Notes under the pieces: generated by a model
Told to the model about the DNA's origin: nothing
Seen by the model: the letters and a program-made list of their open reading frames with translations, nothing else
The model's database searches: none
Shown here: in pieces, positions 24,638 to 36,114 of the stretch
Layout of the letters: every line of letters starts with the position of its first letter
Position numbering within the stretch: the first letter of the stretch is position 1
Made by a program: the position numbers and the translations under genes
NCBI GenBank assembly: GCA_034766995.1
Contig: CM068318.1
Span: 33,020,956 to 33,084,955 of the forward strand
Direction of reading: 5' to 3'
From: Acanthacorydalis orientalis
Lineage: Eukaryota; Arthropoda; Insecta; Megaloptera; Corydalidae
DNA: 64,000 nucleotides

Positions 24638-25734
24638 CAATGGCGGGTCAAGCGGGTGTCGGACTTGGCGACCACCGGGTGCCCCAGGCTCTAGGAAAAA
24701 AATTAATCATTACTAAATGATTATTTTTTTTTCATTAACGTCTTAAAACGAATTAAAGGTTCTAATTTGTTAAAATTATTAGAAAATTTCATTAAACAAT
24801 TTTGTAATGAATTTTCTAATGTAGAAAAAGAAGCAACAGACATTACATCTTTAACTTTTGGTGAACATGATAAAATACGTAGGCCACTGATAAATAATAT
24901 GGAAACGCATTCGTCTTCTTCACGAGAAAATTTTATTTTTAATTCTTTGTTGTTTGTGATAGTATCATTGCAGAGCTTATACGAAGAAATAAAATAATAA
25001 GGAGTGTATATATAAAATAATGAGAGTGATAGAAAATTTCAAATATTCATTGATTTAAGTTTGCCCAATTCATAAAAAAAGAAGAGAATAAAAAAATGAA
25101 GAGGCCTACAAGAGTTATATTGATATTATGCATCTTACTGATGAATTGGAACAATTCGTCTTTATATCTGAAGATAAAAACAAATTTAATACTGCCACAA
25201 AAATATATCAGGCAGCAAATAAAATTCGCTCAACGTTTTCAAATGTTGAAATTATTTTTAAAAAATTGTTTTACTATTCCTATTTCAAATGCATCGGGAG
25301 AAAGATTATTCTCAACGTAAAAAAAAATAAAAACCGTCATCGAAATACAATGTCAGAGGAAAGGCTAAATAGTTTGGCACTTTTGTGTACTGAATTAGAA
25401 AATTTAAATCATATCGAAACTGAAAATAACTGATGAGTTGCTCGACAAAAATCAAGAAAAAAGTTTATTTAATTTCTTCACTTCAAATGAAATGCACGGT
25501 ATCAGTTACAGTTTTATAGAGTTGACAGTTTTTGTTTCTTTATTTGCCTAAAAAATAATTCAGAATATTTTATTTTGGTATAAATTATATATTTATAGAA
25601 TAAAGTTATGGATATAAAGAAAAATGTTATAAAGTATATTTTTACACAAAACTGTTTTTTTTTTATCGGTAGAAAAATGTTTGTGGTTATAAATATTAAC
25701 CCCCAGGGCCCCTAGCTGAATTAATCTGCCTTTG
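24638..25734 (+). mobile_element. Internally deleted hAT element
   Basis: The left end begins CAATGGCGGGTC and the right end, reversed, begins CAAAGGCAGATT. These are imperfect terminal inverted repeats of hAT type. The 8 bases outside each end are ACATCAGG and ACGTCTTG, 5 of 8 identical, consistent with an eroded 8-bp target duplication. G+C-rich words sit just inside both ends (CCGGGTGCCCCAGG; CCCAGGGCCCCTAG). At 1.1 kb it is well below the 2.5-4 kb of autonomous hATs. Confidence 0.75.
24767..25433 (+). pseudogene. hAT transposase C-terminal pseudogene
   Basis: An upstream frame (24767-24997, LLKLLENFIKQF...) may be part of the catalytic region. The clear part is the C-terminal dimerisation domain. 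It reads FKNCFTIPISNASGERLFST in one frame (to 25320) and continues in another as KNKNRHRNTMSEERLNSLAL, ending in a stop after ENN near 25433. The hallmark A-S-G-E-R-L-F-S and the R-N-T-M-S-E-E-R-L motif are those of ZMYM1-like hAT transposases. A frameshift near 25320 and stops upstream make it dead. Confidence 0.88.
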
Positions 25735-26062
25735 ACGTCTTGTACATTTTAAAACGAAGGTAGTCTAGATAACTGAATGGTTTAACAATGTAGCGGTAAC
25801 TTTCTATGTACTCAAATTTGGATCCGACCGCTTCCAGTGCAAATTCCATTTTTTCAAATTTTAATATCTTCAATATTTCAGGATTTTAATTATCGAGCAT
25901 AGTAGGGGGGGAGGGTACACTTTGGAAAAGTTATTCATCTTTGTCTGACAGAAATTGATTTAAATTTTCATTTTTAGTCAAACTATTACTTTTTACTAGA
26001 AAGCAGTTTTTTTCAAATTTAAATGTTTCATTATATGACAGGCCATGGGCAAAAATGTAAAT

Positions 26063-26127
<65 letters not shown>

Positions 26128-26135
26128 TGCAATGC

Positions 26136-26190
<55 letters not shown>

Positions 26191-28109
26191 CAAAATATAC
26201 AGTTATGTATATTAACAATCAATTACCTTTTATATAGTATTGACTTTGATATGGGGTAGTTTAAAATTTGAAGAAGGTATCATCGTTATTAATGTATACC
26301 CAATCAGAAAATCTGTGACAATAAGGAAGTGATGATTTTACCTGAATATACATTTAACATAACAGTACTTTCATAAAATATATCGTTCTATATTTTTCGT
26401 GTATTTTGTAATCATTAAATTCGTGTATTTAATTAATAAGTAAACATGTCTTATTAACAGTTGATAAATTGATGGGGTAATATATCTAATGTATATTTAG
26501 TTAAAATATAATGAGTCCATATATAAGTGTATGATCCTAAATATAAAATAACACGTAGTAAGCTTTGGTTCTATGCAATTGTTTTGAGATGATTAATATA
26601 TTCCTGTTCAATTAATCTGTTACAACCCGCCTGTGTTCCAGATACCTCAACATCATTATTTTTCGCCATAGCTATTCTAATTTAAATAATTGAACCCACA
26701 CTTAATGTATTTCAAGTAGTGACCATAATGCATTATTTAGCTTACTTTACGGTTTTTAGTCTAGACAATGCGATATTTATTAAATGCGCAAGTAAGTCCA
26801 ATAACAATATTCATTTATTGAATTAATGTCAACATTTTAATATGTTCATTGTTCTTTAAAAATACAATTGGAATATTTATTTATTTATTTTTTCGTGCAT
26901 TATTAATTCTATGAATTGATCAATAACAAAATAATTGTATTTCATATAAAATTTGTATAAAAGCCTGTTATTGAAAAACATTCAAAACTCTGATATTTTA
27001 TAAAAAAAAATGTATAGGTACATTTTGTTTTGAAAACACTAGCATATACCGGTATAAGCAATTGCTTCAATCAAATGTCGCTCACGCATTGGCTGTGAAA
27101 TGAACACAGCATGGTTTTATGTTATCTAAAAACATCTTAAAATGCAAAATAACATGAATGCCTATGCTAATATGTTACATCTATTTAAAACATCTTTTTT
27201 AAAAAAACAAAACAATAAATATTTTTTCATTTAAGAGAAATTCTTAGTAACTCGTTTGGTTAATTTTGAAATTTTTCTGTCCGTATAGCTAAGGGGAGTG
27301 TCTGTCCGGTATTTTAATTTTTTTAAAGGCTAGTTTAATTTTGAAGTTCTAAAATTCATTTCTTCTCGATATAATTTTTCTTCTTGCGGTTGTTCTTGGG
27401 GATTCTTTCATCGCTATTACCGACTGACTTCTATTCTATTCTTGACTTGTTTTGTATTATTGTTCTGTTTGCTCGAAAAAATCGATTCTACTGTAATCAT
27501 AATTTTATATAAATTATTTTTTCTTGTGATATTACTGACCAATGACATGAATTATAAAGTATTAAGAAGTAATTTTTAAAGTTATTAAGAAATAATAAGG
27601 AAATGAAAAACAGCTTAAATTCGTACTCAAATAAAGTTTATTAGAACCATAAACAATCTAGCAAAAAAAAAAAACAGGAAGATGAATATGTAATCAAAAA
27701 TTTTATATCGACAAATAAGTGTTTCGAGTTTTTTTTGTTCACAGATTTTATGCTTGTTAAGTTATATTGAAAATAATATAAACCTGTTATTCTGTTTTTG
27801 ATATATTGTGTAGTCAACATATATATTTGTTTTCAAATATTAATAAATAATAAATTCATTAGTTGTACGTGTGTTTGCTAATAACTCACTGTATCTAATA
27901 TATTTCTGATAATTAAATAACATTAGTTGATCAAAATAATATTTATTTACGGGAAACGATTACATTTTTAATAAAATGACTGATTTGAAAAAGCACAACT
28001 GTATTATAATTTTATTAAAATTCGAATGGTCCAGACTTTCATAAAATAAGAAAATATAAGATTATTTTAATCGTTTATTGAAATTTTACATAAATAAGTT
28101 GTTTTATTA

Positions 28110-28113
<4 letters not shown>
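25735..28113. other. A+T-rich DNA, no gene recognised
   Basis: It holds the double TA tract at 26062-26185 and a G run (about 9 Gs with A) near 25902-25913. No coding or transposon signal otherwise. Confidence 0.55.
26062..26185. repeat. Two (TA)n tracts around a short spacer
   Basis: Runs of about 62 and 47 bp flank the 14-bp spacer GTTTGCAATGCATG. The pair can form a large cruciform-prone block, and all open frames across it are artefacts. Confidence 0.97.
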
Positions 28114-28154
<41 letters not shown>

Positions 28155-28155
28155 A
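28114..28155. repeat. (TA)n(TG)n microsatellite
   Basis: TA repeats end in GTGTGTGTG. Confidence 0.95.
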
Positions 28156-28611
28156 ATTATTTATATTTTCATTAAATATTTGTGTACCCAGAATTTTTTC
28201 ATCCACGATGCGTAGAACTCAAATACATTAAATATTATTTATAATAATTTACAAAAACTTCTTCGCTCATAAATCTGTTTATTACTATTTTCATTGTATG
28301 AAATTCCAACATTCCAATAATTCGTTTTATCATTCCATTCTTTGTTTTTTTCATTTCTTCCAGTATGTTAACAATGATTAAGTTAGTATTGCTATATATG
28401 TATTTATTATTAGAGCTGTCAGTTTTTAATAATTGCTTAATGAACTACTTTGACTTTTATCAATGCGAATAACAATGATTAATAGTAAAATAACGAACAT
28501 ATTTGTTCACCGGGTGTTAGTGAAAATATATGGAAAAGTAATGTTGTTCAGTATGAATTTGAATCAATAACATTTTCATCTAATAGTATGTAACATATAA
28601 ATATATATGTT
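28156..28611. other. A+T-rich DNA, no gene recognised
   Basis: Nothing assignable between the microsatellite and the minisatellite. Confidence 0.55.
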
Positions 28612-28800
28612 ATATGTATGAGTATATATGTGTATATGTATGAGTATATATGTGTATATGTATGAGTATATATGTGTATATGTATGAGTATATATGTGTA
28701 TATGTATGAGTATATATGTGTATATGTATGAGTATATATGTGTATATGTATGAGTATATATGTGTATATGTATGAGTATATATGTATATATATATATATA
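28612..28800. repeat. 22-bp minisatellite, about 8 copies
   Basis: A 22-bp unit beginning AGTATATATGTG and ending TATATGTATG repeats head to tail from 28621. Unit starts fall at 28621, 28643, 28665, 28687, 28709, 28731, 28753 and 28775. Seven units look identical. The last breaks down into plain TA repeats. The high identity suggests a recent expansion. Confidence 0.95.
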
Positions 28801-30286
28801 TAAAGTTGTTAAGCGAAAGGTTGATAATTAATTTATTTCAAGAGTGAATAAGGGTTATATAAGTATATTTCTATATATAGATAAAAATATTAATAATGTA
28901 CAAAATTTCAATCTTTTTCGATACATTTTAGTTTTCTTGTTGTTCTGAGAATGATGTCATTGGTCTCGAAATCTATATTAGCATAATAGAATACACAATT
29001 AATGACAGTTCAGTATGGAACTTGGACTAAATTTACTTTCATAAATATTTATGTGGATTTTGATGACAATGATCATCCTCAGAGGATGCATACTCCCTAT
29101 AGACGATGGAACAACTTAGCAAAATAAGCATAATAATTGTTCAGAACTGATAAATACTCGTTTACTGAACATTTGTAACAATAAAGTTTTTGTGATTTGT
29201 GGAGTGAAAAAACAATTCATTTGTGGAAATACAGTCACCAACTGACTTAGTTGATTTAAAGTAAAAGAGCATAAAAATGATATCCCTTAATTCAATGCTT
29301 TTTAATTTTGTTTAGATTGTTGAAAATAAATGATTTCATGGTATTGCGTTGAAAAAAGCATAAATAAAACAACGAATACAGTATTTAAATATGATTTGAC
29401 CGATTTCAAAAGAGAAACGAGTAAATTCTATTTATAGAAAAACAAAGTATTGTAGACTAGTAGAAAATGATTAGATCGCGTTGTAAAAATGCACTTTAAT
29501 TTTATATTTGAATGCTATCAAGGTTGTTACTAATTAAAAAACGGAAACAATTGTTAGTGAATGATATCTCACAATCCCGGATGTAAAAATTCATGATCAA
29601 TAGCTTGTTATACAAACCGCTCAATTATGACCAAAATCTTTCACTTTGTGAAAGAAATAATGTAACGATTTGAAGAAAAATGTATACCAGTTTGTAGTCT
29701 CTTAATCTTTTCAGTTTAGATTTAAAAACAGAGTAATCTACTGTAAAACTATTTTATGTAACATTAATATTCATTTAGTTATGAAGTTATATGTTTTAAA
29801 AACATGTGGAGATCTTAAACATATGTCCGACAGTTTACAGCCAGTTTTGTATTGTTTTTTACTTTGTAATGCCAACAATAACTATTGGTGTCATATTATG
29901 TACATTGTTTTAAAAATACATAATTTTCTGCATATTCATAATAGTGCCAATAGAGATTTAGTCTGAATGTATGTTTTGACACGAATAGTTATTCTTATGA
30001 AAAGTACATTTTTCAATACAATGAATTTTTATTATGTTAAAATTCACTGATAATTTACTGATTTTGTATTTAAATGTAGATATAGTTCAGAGATTTTTCA
30101 GTATAGAAACTTCTGTATTTCCAATTTTAAGTTGTCTTTATTAATAGTAATTTACTAATTGTATAAGCTGAGATGATTCAGTTAAGCATAGATGATTCAG
30201 TTTAGGCCTTCACATGAAAGTATTAAAAAAATAACGTGATTTTTTTTTAATTTTTGCAATTTTCATGAGGAAGCCTAAATTAAATC

Positions 30287-30328
<42 letters not shown>

Positions 30329-30991
30329 ACTTCTATTCTGTACAAAAATATTTAATACGGACACAAAATTTGTTATGGTTCTGATATCCACAATAAATAT
30401 TTCGTAAATTTTACATAAATTAGTATTTAGTTTATATTTTAATAATAGTATAACATCCATTAGTAGAATACCATTTATGAAATTCTGACATTGTGTCAAT
30501 TAAATATTATTTGAAATCTCATCTCTTTCGAAAATATCAGTTTCATTGCAATATGATGAAATACTACAAAATACATTTGTGATGCATTCGACAAAAATAA
30601 ATCAAATATGTATTTGATGGATAAAATAGTTATAAACTTAGATATGAATGTATTTTCGTATAAGTGTGTATAGGAAAGGATAAAAAACGATTGTAAACAT
30701 TTGAAAACAGTCATTAATTAGTATGACGCGTGGCATTCAATATTTTGTTTGTTTTGGACATTGAGGGTCACTGTCTCATGCTCACTGAATGTAAGCATAG
30801 TGCATGACGAGAAATCAAATATTATACAGTGTACTGTTTGTATAAATTTTGCATCAACAAAATAAATTTATCTTTGAATAGTTTTGTCCAAAATGTTAAC
30901 TTCCATGTATTTTTACTTATTTGTCAATCATTTATTTTTGTAATGTATTTAGTGGCAGTTATAAAAAAATGTTAGATATATGTAAATTTGG

Positions 30992-30996
<5 letters not shown>
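28801..30996. other. A+T-rich DNA, no gene recognised
   Basis: It contains one TA tract (30290-30324) and a small perfect-arm hairpin (CATCCT...AGGATG, 29074-29088). The duplicated word GATGATTCAGTT occurs near 30172 and 30190. No coding evidence. Confidence 0.55.
30290..30324. repeat. (AT)n microsatellite
   Basis: An AT run of about 35 bp. Confidence 0.95.

Positions 30997-31080
<84 letters not shown>
30997..31080. repeat. (TA)n microsatellite, long
   Basis: A nearly pure TA run of about 80 bp, the longest single run noticed. It lies only about 95 bp left of a mariner insertion. Confidence 0.97.
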
Positions 31081-31173
31081 TAACATTGAAATTGTGGCCG
31101 GGGAACAATATAATAATATTGTTTAATGTACAGTTGTTCTATGTTTAATTTATGAAAACCTAACTTAAATATA

Positions 31174-31724
31174 TTAGATTGCTAGGAAAATAATTGCGGT
31201 TTTTGTTTTTTGAATTCTACCTTTAATTTTTTTCAATGAAAGTATCATTTCATCGTGTTCAAATTAATAAAATTTTAAAGTGCATTTTGTGATCTGTATT
31301 TTAATAGCATCGACTTTGGTTTTATTTTTAATTTTGATTCAAATTCGGCTATTGAATTAAAGATAGAAAAGAAGCAAATAAGAGAAATTTTTGTGCGAGT
31401 TCAAACAGGGATAAAGCAGTAGAAACTGCTCGTAAACTAAACGATGCTTTTCGTGTCGGTACTATAAGGAACGTACGGTGCAATGGTGGTTCCAAAAATT
31501 TCGTGCTGGGAACGAGAGCCTTAAATATAAAGAAAGTCACAGGCGTCCTTCTTCAATTTATAACTACTAACTGAAGCCGTTAATTGAATCAAAACCATTT
31601 AAGAGCTTGCATAAAAATTAGGCGTTACTCTTCAAACAGTTCTGGACCATTTAAAATCATTTAAATTAAAAAGTGTGTATGAATTTGAAGATAATAAACC
31701 GCAATTATTTCTTTATTAACCTAA
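31174..31724 (+). mobile_element. Hsmar1-like mariner MITE, copy 1
   Basis: Left end TTAGATTGCTAGGAAAATAA continues as TTGCGGTTTTTG. The right end is the mirror (AACCGCAATTATTTCTTTAT to TTAACCTAA). Both are bordered by TA (31172-31173, 31725-31726). The termini match the TTAGGTTGGT...TTGCGGTTTTTG ends of Hsmar1/cecropia-group mariners. The 551-bp copy keeps about 100 codons of the transposase helix-turn-helix region, then jumps straight to the 3' end. It shares that deletion junction with 44571-45128, so the deleted form itself was mobilised. Confidence 0.92.
31361..31610 (+). pseudogene. Mariner transposase N-terminal fragment
   Basis: The start codon has decayed to ATA (the copy at 53959 keeps ATGGAAAAG). 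The frames then give KKQIREIFLCEF, ETARKLNDAF, ERTVQWWFQKFRAGNESL and a linker with RRPSS and QLKPLIES. This is the paired helix-turn-helix DNA-binding domain and linker of a mariner transposase. No catalytic domain is present. Confidence 0.88.
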
Positions 31725-31726
31725 TA

Positions 31727-33334
31727 TTAACCTATGTTTTTTTACAAGTTAGAAATAGACAAACGTACTTGAATCAGTAAAAGTGGTTCAAAATGCATTG
31801 CAGTATTCTTATTGAAAATTAAAATCCTTACTGACAGTGCGACCTGAACATTATTAGTTAAAATATTTTTCATCATCTCACCATTTTTCAGCTAATAGAA
31901 AATAAACCAAAAGCAAAAGTATTTTTCCATAAAACGAATAGGTTGACATAAAACAACAAATTGTTCTTGTTATCATACAACTATAAAACGTCTGTTCATT
32001 TGCACATCTTATTTTTATATAAATGTGTCCTAGATGACTATTGTCTTAAGATTATGCTCAATTATTTTATCTACAAACATCCTCTCATACTTTGAATAAT
32101 TAGTTATAAAGCTAATTCTACTAATTTAATTCGATAAAAAATTAAAACTTGTAACCTTCACAAATACTAGTCATACATTAGTTTTTAAATAGTTGATTTT
32201 CTTCCAGATCTCGTTTTTTCATAATTTTTATCCAGTTTTATTCAATAACCATTGTAATTTTTGATTTTTATTTTTCACACAATACTTTGACTTACAAACT
32301 ACTATCTTTGCCGTTCGATTTCTTGAGCAATTGAGTATATGGAATATATTTATAAAAGAGATATAAAATAGTTTAATATCAGTGTATTATTATTAAGTAA
32401 AAAATATATATCCGTTTATAAAACATTCATTTCAATTTATTTTAAATTAAACATTTTATGGTATAATTTCATATTTTTTCCGTGTTGTAAATACAAACAT
32501 GTTTGAGGCCGTTTTTTAATATAAGCGGAATAAAATAAGAAATGTTTACTGTAAAAGAGATTAGCAATCATTCTCTTCATGAATTATTTGAATTTTGACA
32601 CTTGGATTTGTAATTATTTCTTCGAATGTAGTATTAGGCAAACAGTTCATGGTTATTAAGTGTCAAGAATTAAGTTAGAATGAACACGATTATTATTTTT
32701 CACAAATGTTGAATTATATATATATATATATATATCCTAAAATAACTATTAATTTCAATAGTTAAGAAATATGCTGTAAACATTGTATTTGTTTTATTTT
32801 TTTTTTTAATATTTGACGAACTTAAACATATATTTTTATGTTACAAAAATCATATCCATCATTCCTTTTTATTTTTTCTGTTGTCATATTTTCTAAATTT
32901 TTGTTCTCATGTTATTGTTATAATTATATTTCTATACAAACTTTAAAACACTCCCATTTTACATTTTTCTACGATAACGATTCATGTTTGAAATGAGTTT
33001 CGAAGCAATAACGTTTGCTATTTATTTTATATCTAACATTTGTTATAAATTCAACGTCAAACTTCGTGGTCTTTCGTGTCAGTTATTTGTTATAACAACT
33101 AAAACAAAACCTTGAAAATTGAATACTGAAACTAATGGACCAAATAGCAGATAAACTTTTGTTACTAATATTTATTTCTCTAACAGTTATACAACTTTCA
33201 CGATGTGTACATTATCGATATCTTTCCTTTTCATACTTTTTCAAGTTTACGAAAACTTATACTTTAAATCAATTTGAAGTACGAAATTATAACGCAGATC
33301 TAGAAGTAAAATCTTTTCCACTAAAGAACAAAAG

Positions 33335-33335
<1 letters not shown>
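31727..33335. other. A+T-rich DNA, no gene recognised
   Basis: One short TA tract is at 32714-32735. At 33135 an ATG opens a frame with a hydrophobic start (LLLLIFISLTVIQLSRC) that looks like a signal peptide. The frame then runs through TA repeats into the mariner fragment, so a real gene is not supported. Confidence 0.5.

Positions 33336-33372
<37 letters not shown>
33336..33372. repeat. (TA)n tract left of mariner fragment
   Basis: A run of about 36 bp whose right edge is the mariner helix-turn-helix coding region. Confidence 0.96.
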
Positions 33373-33376
<4 letters not shown>

Positions 33377-33570
33377 CGTTAAGGAATGTACGGTGCAATG
33401 GTGGTTCCAAAAATTTCGTGCTGGGGACGAGAGCCTTGAAGATAAAGAAAGTTGCGGACGTCCTTCAGCTCATAACGACCAACTGAAGGCGTTATTTGAA
33501 TCAGAATCACGCACAATTCGAGTGCTTCCATAAAAGTTAGGTGTTTGTCACAGCTAGGAAAATCAAAAAG

Positions 33571-33602
<32 letters not shown>

Positions 33603-33641
33603 TTTGAAGGTCATAAACCGCAATTATTTTTCTACCAATTT

Positions 33642-33646
<5 letters not shown>
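33372..33646 (+). mobile_element. Mariner MITE fragment split by TA repeats
   Basis: The sequence from GTTAAGGAATGTACGG to ACCGCAATTATTTTTCTACC aligns with the right two thirds of the copies at 31174 and 44571. The frame ERTVQWWFQKF is kept as ECTVQWWFQKF, followed by RAGDESLEDKE and GRPSAHNDQLKALFESESRT. The left terminus is missing, replaced by TA repeats. A second TA tract (33571-33599) sits inside the element where intact copies have GTGTGTATG, and a third begins where the right-end target TA should be. Confidence 0.88.
33571..33599. repeat. (TA)n tract inside the mariner fragment
   Basis: Flanked by AAAAAG and GAATTTGAAGG, exactly the bases that border GTGTGTAT in the intact copy at about 31668-31690. 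Confidence 0.95.

Positions 33647-33706
<60 letters not shown>
33645..33706. repeat. (TA)n tract at the mariner right end
   Basis: A run of about 62 bp that starts within two bases of the element terminus. Confidence 0.95.
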
Positions 33707-33709
<3 letters not shown>

Positions 33710-34780
33710 TGATTTCCGAGTGAGGGTGCTAAACGTTACTGATTGTAGTTGGATACTTTTGTGACCACCTAAGTGTGTATTTTATAAATATGAATGTACT
33801 TGAACAATATATAAAACAATACATAGATATAATATGAAAAATAAAATTTTTCTAAGAATTACTTCAATACAAGAAGATATCGCTTTTATCTATAATGTAA
33901 ATATATTTCAATTATACTAAACTTGTTCTCGTGACTTGGCAAAATTGTGATGATTCGTGAAAGTATTGAATGAACAAATTTCCAAACTGTTTTCATTTGC
34001 AAAATAAATGGAGCATTTAATTTACTGTGCGATAGATATTTGCTATCACCATATGAACATGCACCGTTTGTTACTGTCACGATCCAATATTCAGATATCT
34101 CTCGTTTTTACGGTACGAGAGAAAATTCAATATTTTTTTTTAATTGATCCGTTCCCATTAATTAATGTTAATTATAATGTTCGATAATTAACAGTGCGTG
34201 TCAGTATATTGTAAAACCGATTTCATGAAATCATTAGCAGAGTTTTAAATATGTGCTGATTATTACATACAATTATTAATATATTCTTAATATATAATAA
34301 ATTAAAACATTTACTTTTATTATATGAGGCATTTTAATATATAGAAATTTTTAATAACTGTTAAATGAGTTCATACGTTTTATTTTCAGTCTTTTCAAAT
34401 GAAATTACAAATTATTAACATATGTAATGAGTCCACGAATTCATCAATCCAAGTGTATAATTGCAATTACATTGCCCTCATTAAACAATTATCCAGGGAT
34501 TATGTAGGTTATCTTTTATTTATTTCCACATTATTTTAGCTTGCGATAATAAATATAATTTAGTTATAAGGGAGGATCGTGCAAAATGTTCTAGATTTAA
34601 TATAAACGTTTTATTTATTTTTTATAAAAAATGTTACAAAAAAATCACTTTTCCGTTATCTATTATCAAATTTGAAAGAAATTTCTGCACAAATTCATGT
34701 TATCCAAATATTAGTAGAATTCATTTTATGAATGGGGTTTTGTCAGTATTATATTTATTCTTAACCAGTTAGCTGTGTAA
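33707..34780. other. A+T-rich DNA, no gene recognised
   Basis: No coding, RNA or transposon signal seen apart from the palindrome at the right border. Confidence 0.55.
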
Positions 34781-34796
34781 GACGAGTATACTCGTC
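34781..34796. repeat. Perfect 16-bp palindrome
   Basis: GACGAGTATACTCGTC is its own reverse complement. It lies 10 bp after TTAACCAGTTAGCTGTG, so it could be a subterminal palindrome of a piggyBac-type end opening with the TTAA target. No mate end was found. Confidence 0.6.
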
Positions 34797-35027
34797 ATGA
34801 AGGTAAATGAAGCAATAAAATTATCAATCAACCAATATTAAATTTGTCTGACAAGATATAGAAAAAGCACTTTTTAAATTGTTTAAATTCAGACGAAGAA
34901 AATGTATGCTAATAAAAGTGGCAATACTCTAATTAAAAATAAATGAATTTGAGAAATCTCCGAAGGAAAATTGTTAATTGTCTCAAAAGTTAGATTTACT
35001 GATTCCTCATATATAATATCGTTTAAG
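34797..35027. other. A+T-rich DNA, unassigned
   Basis: A short unassigned stretch between the palindrome and the hAT relic. Confidence 0.5.
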
Positions 35028-35404
35028 CTAACGTTTTTCAAACTATGTTCCGTGGAAAGTGAATATGTGTTCCAAGAAAAATTGTCAAACTAAATATGAA
35101 CCTGGAATGGTTTTAAAAGCTGTGACAGTCAGACATGTTTGCAAATGAGGCGCTCCTCATTTTGCATAGCTCCTCATGTCGCATAATTAGGTCAAAATTT
35201 TATTGAATTTTTAACAAATTCTTCATGGTTGATGAATCTTGCGTATCTGGCAGATACTTTTGCAAACTATACAATGAAAGTAATTTATCATTACAAGGAA
35301 ATAATTTTACAATTTTTAATACAAGAGATTATATTGTATCTTTTGGTAAAAAGTTGCATTTCTGGATTCTATAGTTAAACAAAACAATTTAGATTTATGA
35401 ATTT

Positions 35405-35879
35405 TTGGCAGAAATAAATTTTAAATTAGATAAAGTTTTTAACGTAATTTTAGGACACTTGCATGACTTACAATCAACCCTTTTGCAGTATTTTTCAAAA
35501 TCCAGTGATGATATTTCCTGGGTTCGAAATCCATGTATAGTGATTGTTAAGCCACCAGGCTTCAGCGCAAGTGATTATAAAAAACTAATTGATTTCTAGT
35601 GACTGATTTAAAATAAAAACGCAAGGAATTTCCATTAAATGATTACTGGCCAAATTTAACACAATAGTACTGTGGCCTGTCAAAACTAGTTATTCTTATT
35701 TTACTTCCTTTTTTAAAGACATATTTTTGCGAGACAGAATTCTCATATTATGCAGCAACCAAATCAAAGTTCAGGAACAAACTTGACACTACACCAGATA
35801 CGAGAATTCAACTTTCTAATATTGTGCCTGAAATCAAAAGAATTTGTAATTCAAAGACCCAAAAACATCGAGGTTATTA
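35405..35879 (+). pseudogene. ZBED5/SCAND3-like hAT transposase fragment
   Basis: A 64-codon open frame (35405-35599) contains HLHDLQSTLLQYFSKS and ISWVRNP. It matches the stretch before the dimerisation region in the ZBED5/FAM200/SCAND3 group. After a stop and a frame change, the dimerisation domain reads TYFCETEFSYYAATKSKFRN, then KLDTTPDTRIQLSNIVPEIK and RICNSKTQ, ending at a stop near 35879. The sequence lacks the BED finger and most of the catalytic part. It is more likely a decayed transposon than a domesticated gene. Confidence 0.85.
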
Positions 35880-35885
35880 AGTAAT

Positions 35886-35909
35886 TATATATATATATAT
35901 ATATATATG
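35886..35909. repeat. (TA)n microsatellite
   Basis: A short run of about 24 bp directly after the transposase stop. Confidence 0.9.
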
Positions 35910-36114
35910 CTAGTTTATTTTACTATTTTTATGTATTTTGTTTTAAATAGTTAGCATTTGAGAATAAATGTTTATTTTTTTCTTAAGGCCTGGATTTACT
36001 CATTTATTTTATTTATTATTTATATCTATCTACCTTACAAAATAACCAAGGTGCTCCGTTAAAATTGTAAGATTTGCGACATGTTCCGTCGTAGGAAAAG
36101 TTTGGGAAACTAAA

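Larger units (their letters stand above)
35028..36114 (+). mobile_element. hAT relic, ZBED5/SCAND3-like
   Basis: The left end (CGTTTTTCAAACTATGTTCC) and the right end reversed (GTTTCCCAAACTTTTCC) both resemble the TTCCCAAACTTT termini of Charlie-type hATs, so the boundaries are inferred from them. No clear 8-bp target duplication was seen. Inside are pieces of a transposase C-terminus and, at 35886-35909, a TA tract. Confidence 0.6.

Noticed and set aside
25902..25913. G-run as a G-quadruplex
   Set aside because: There is only one G tract pair within reach, not the four needed.
28612..28800. Regularly spaced repeats as a CRISPR array
   Set aside because: The units abut directly with no unique spacers, and the context is an animal genome.
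33135..33533. 132-codon frame with a signal-peptide-like start
   Set aside because: It runs through TA repeats into a mariner helix-turn-helix fragment and stops there. No splice or family support, so it is a chance read-through.
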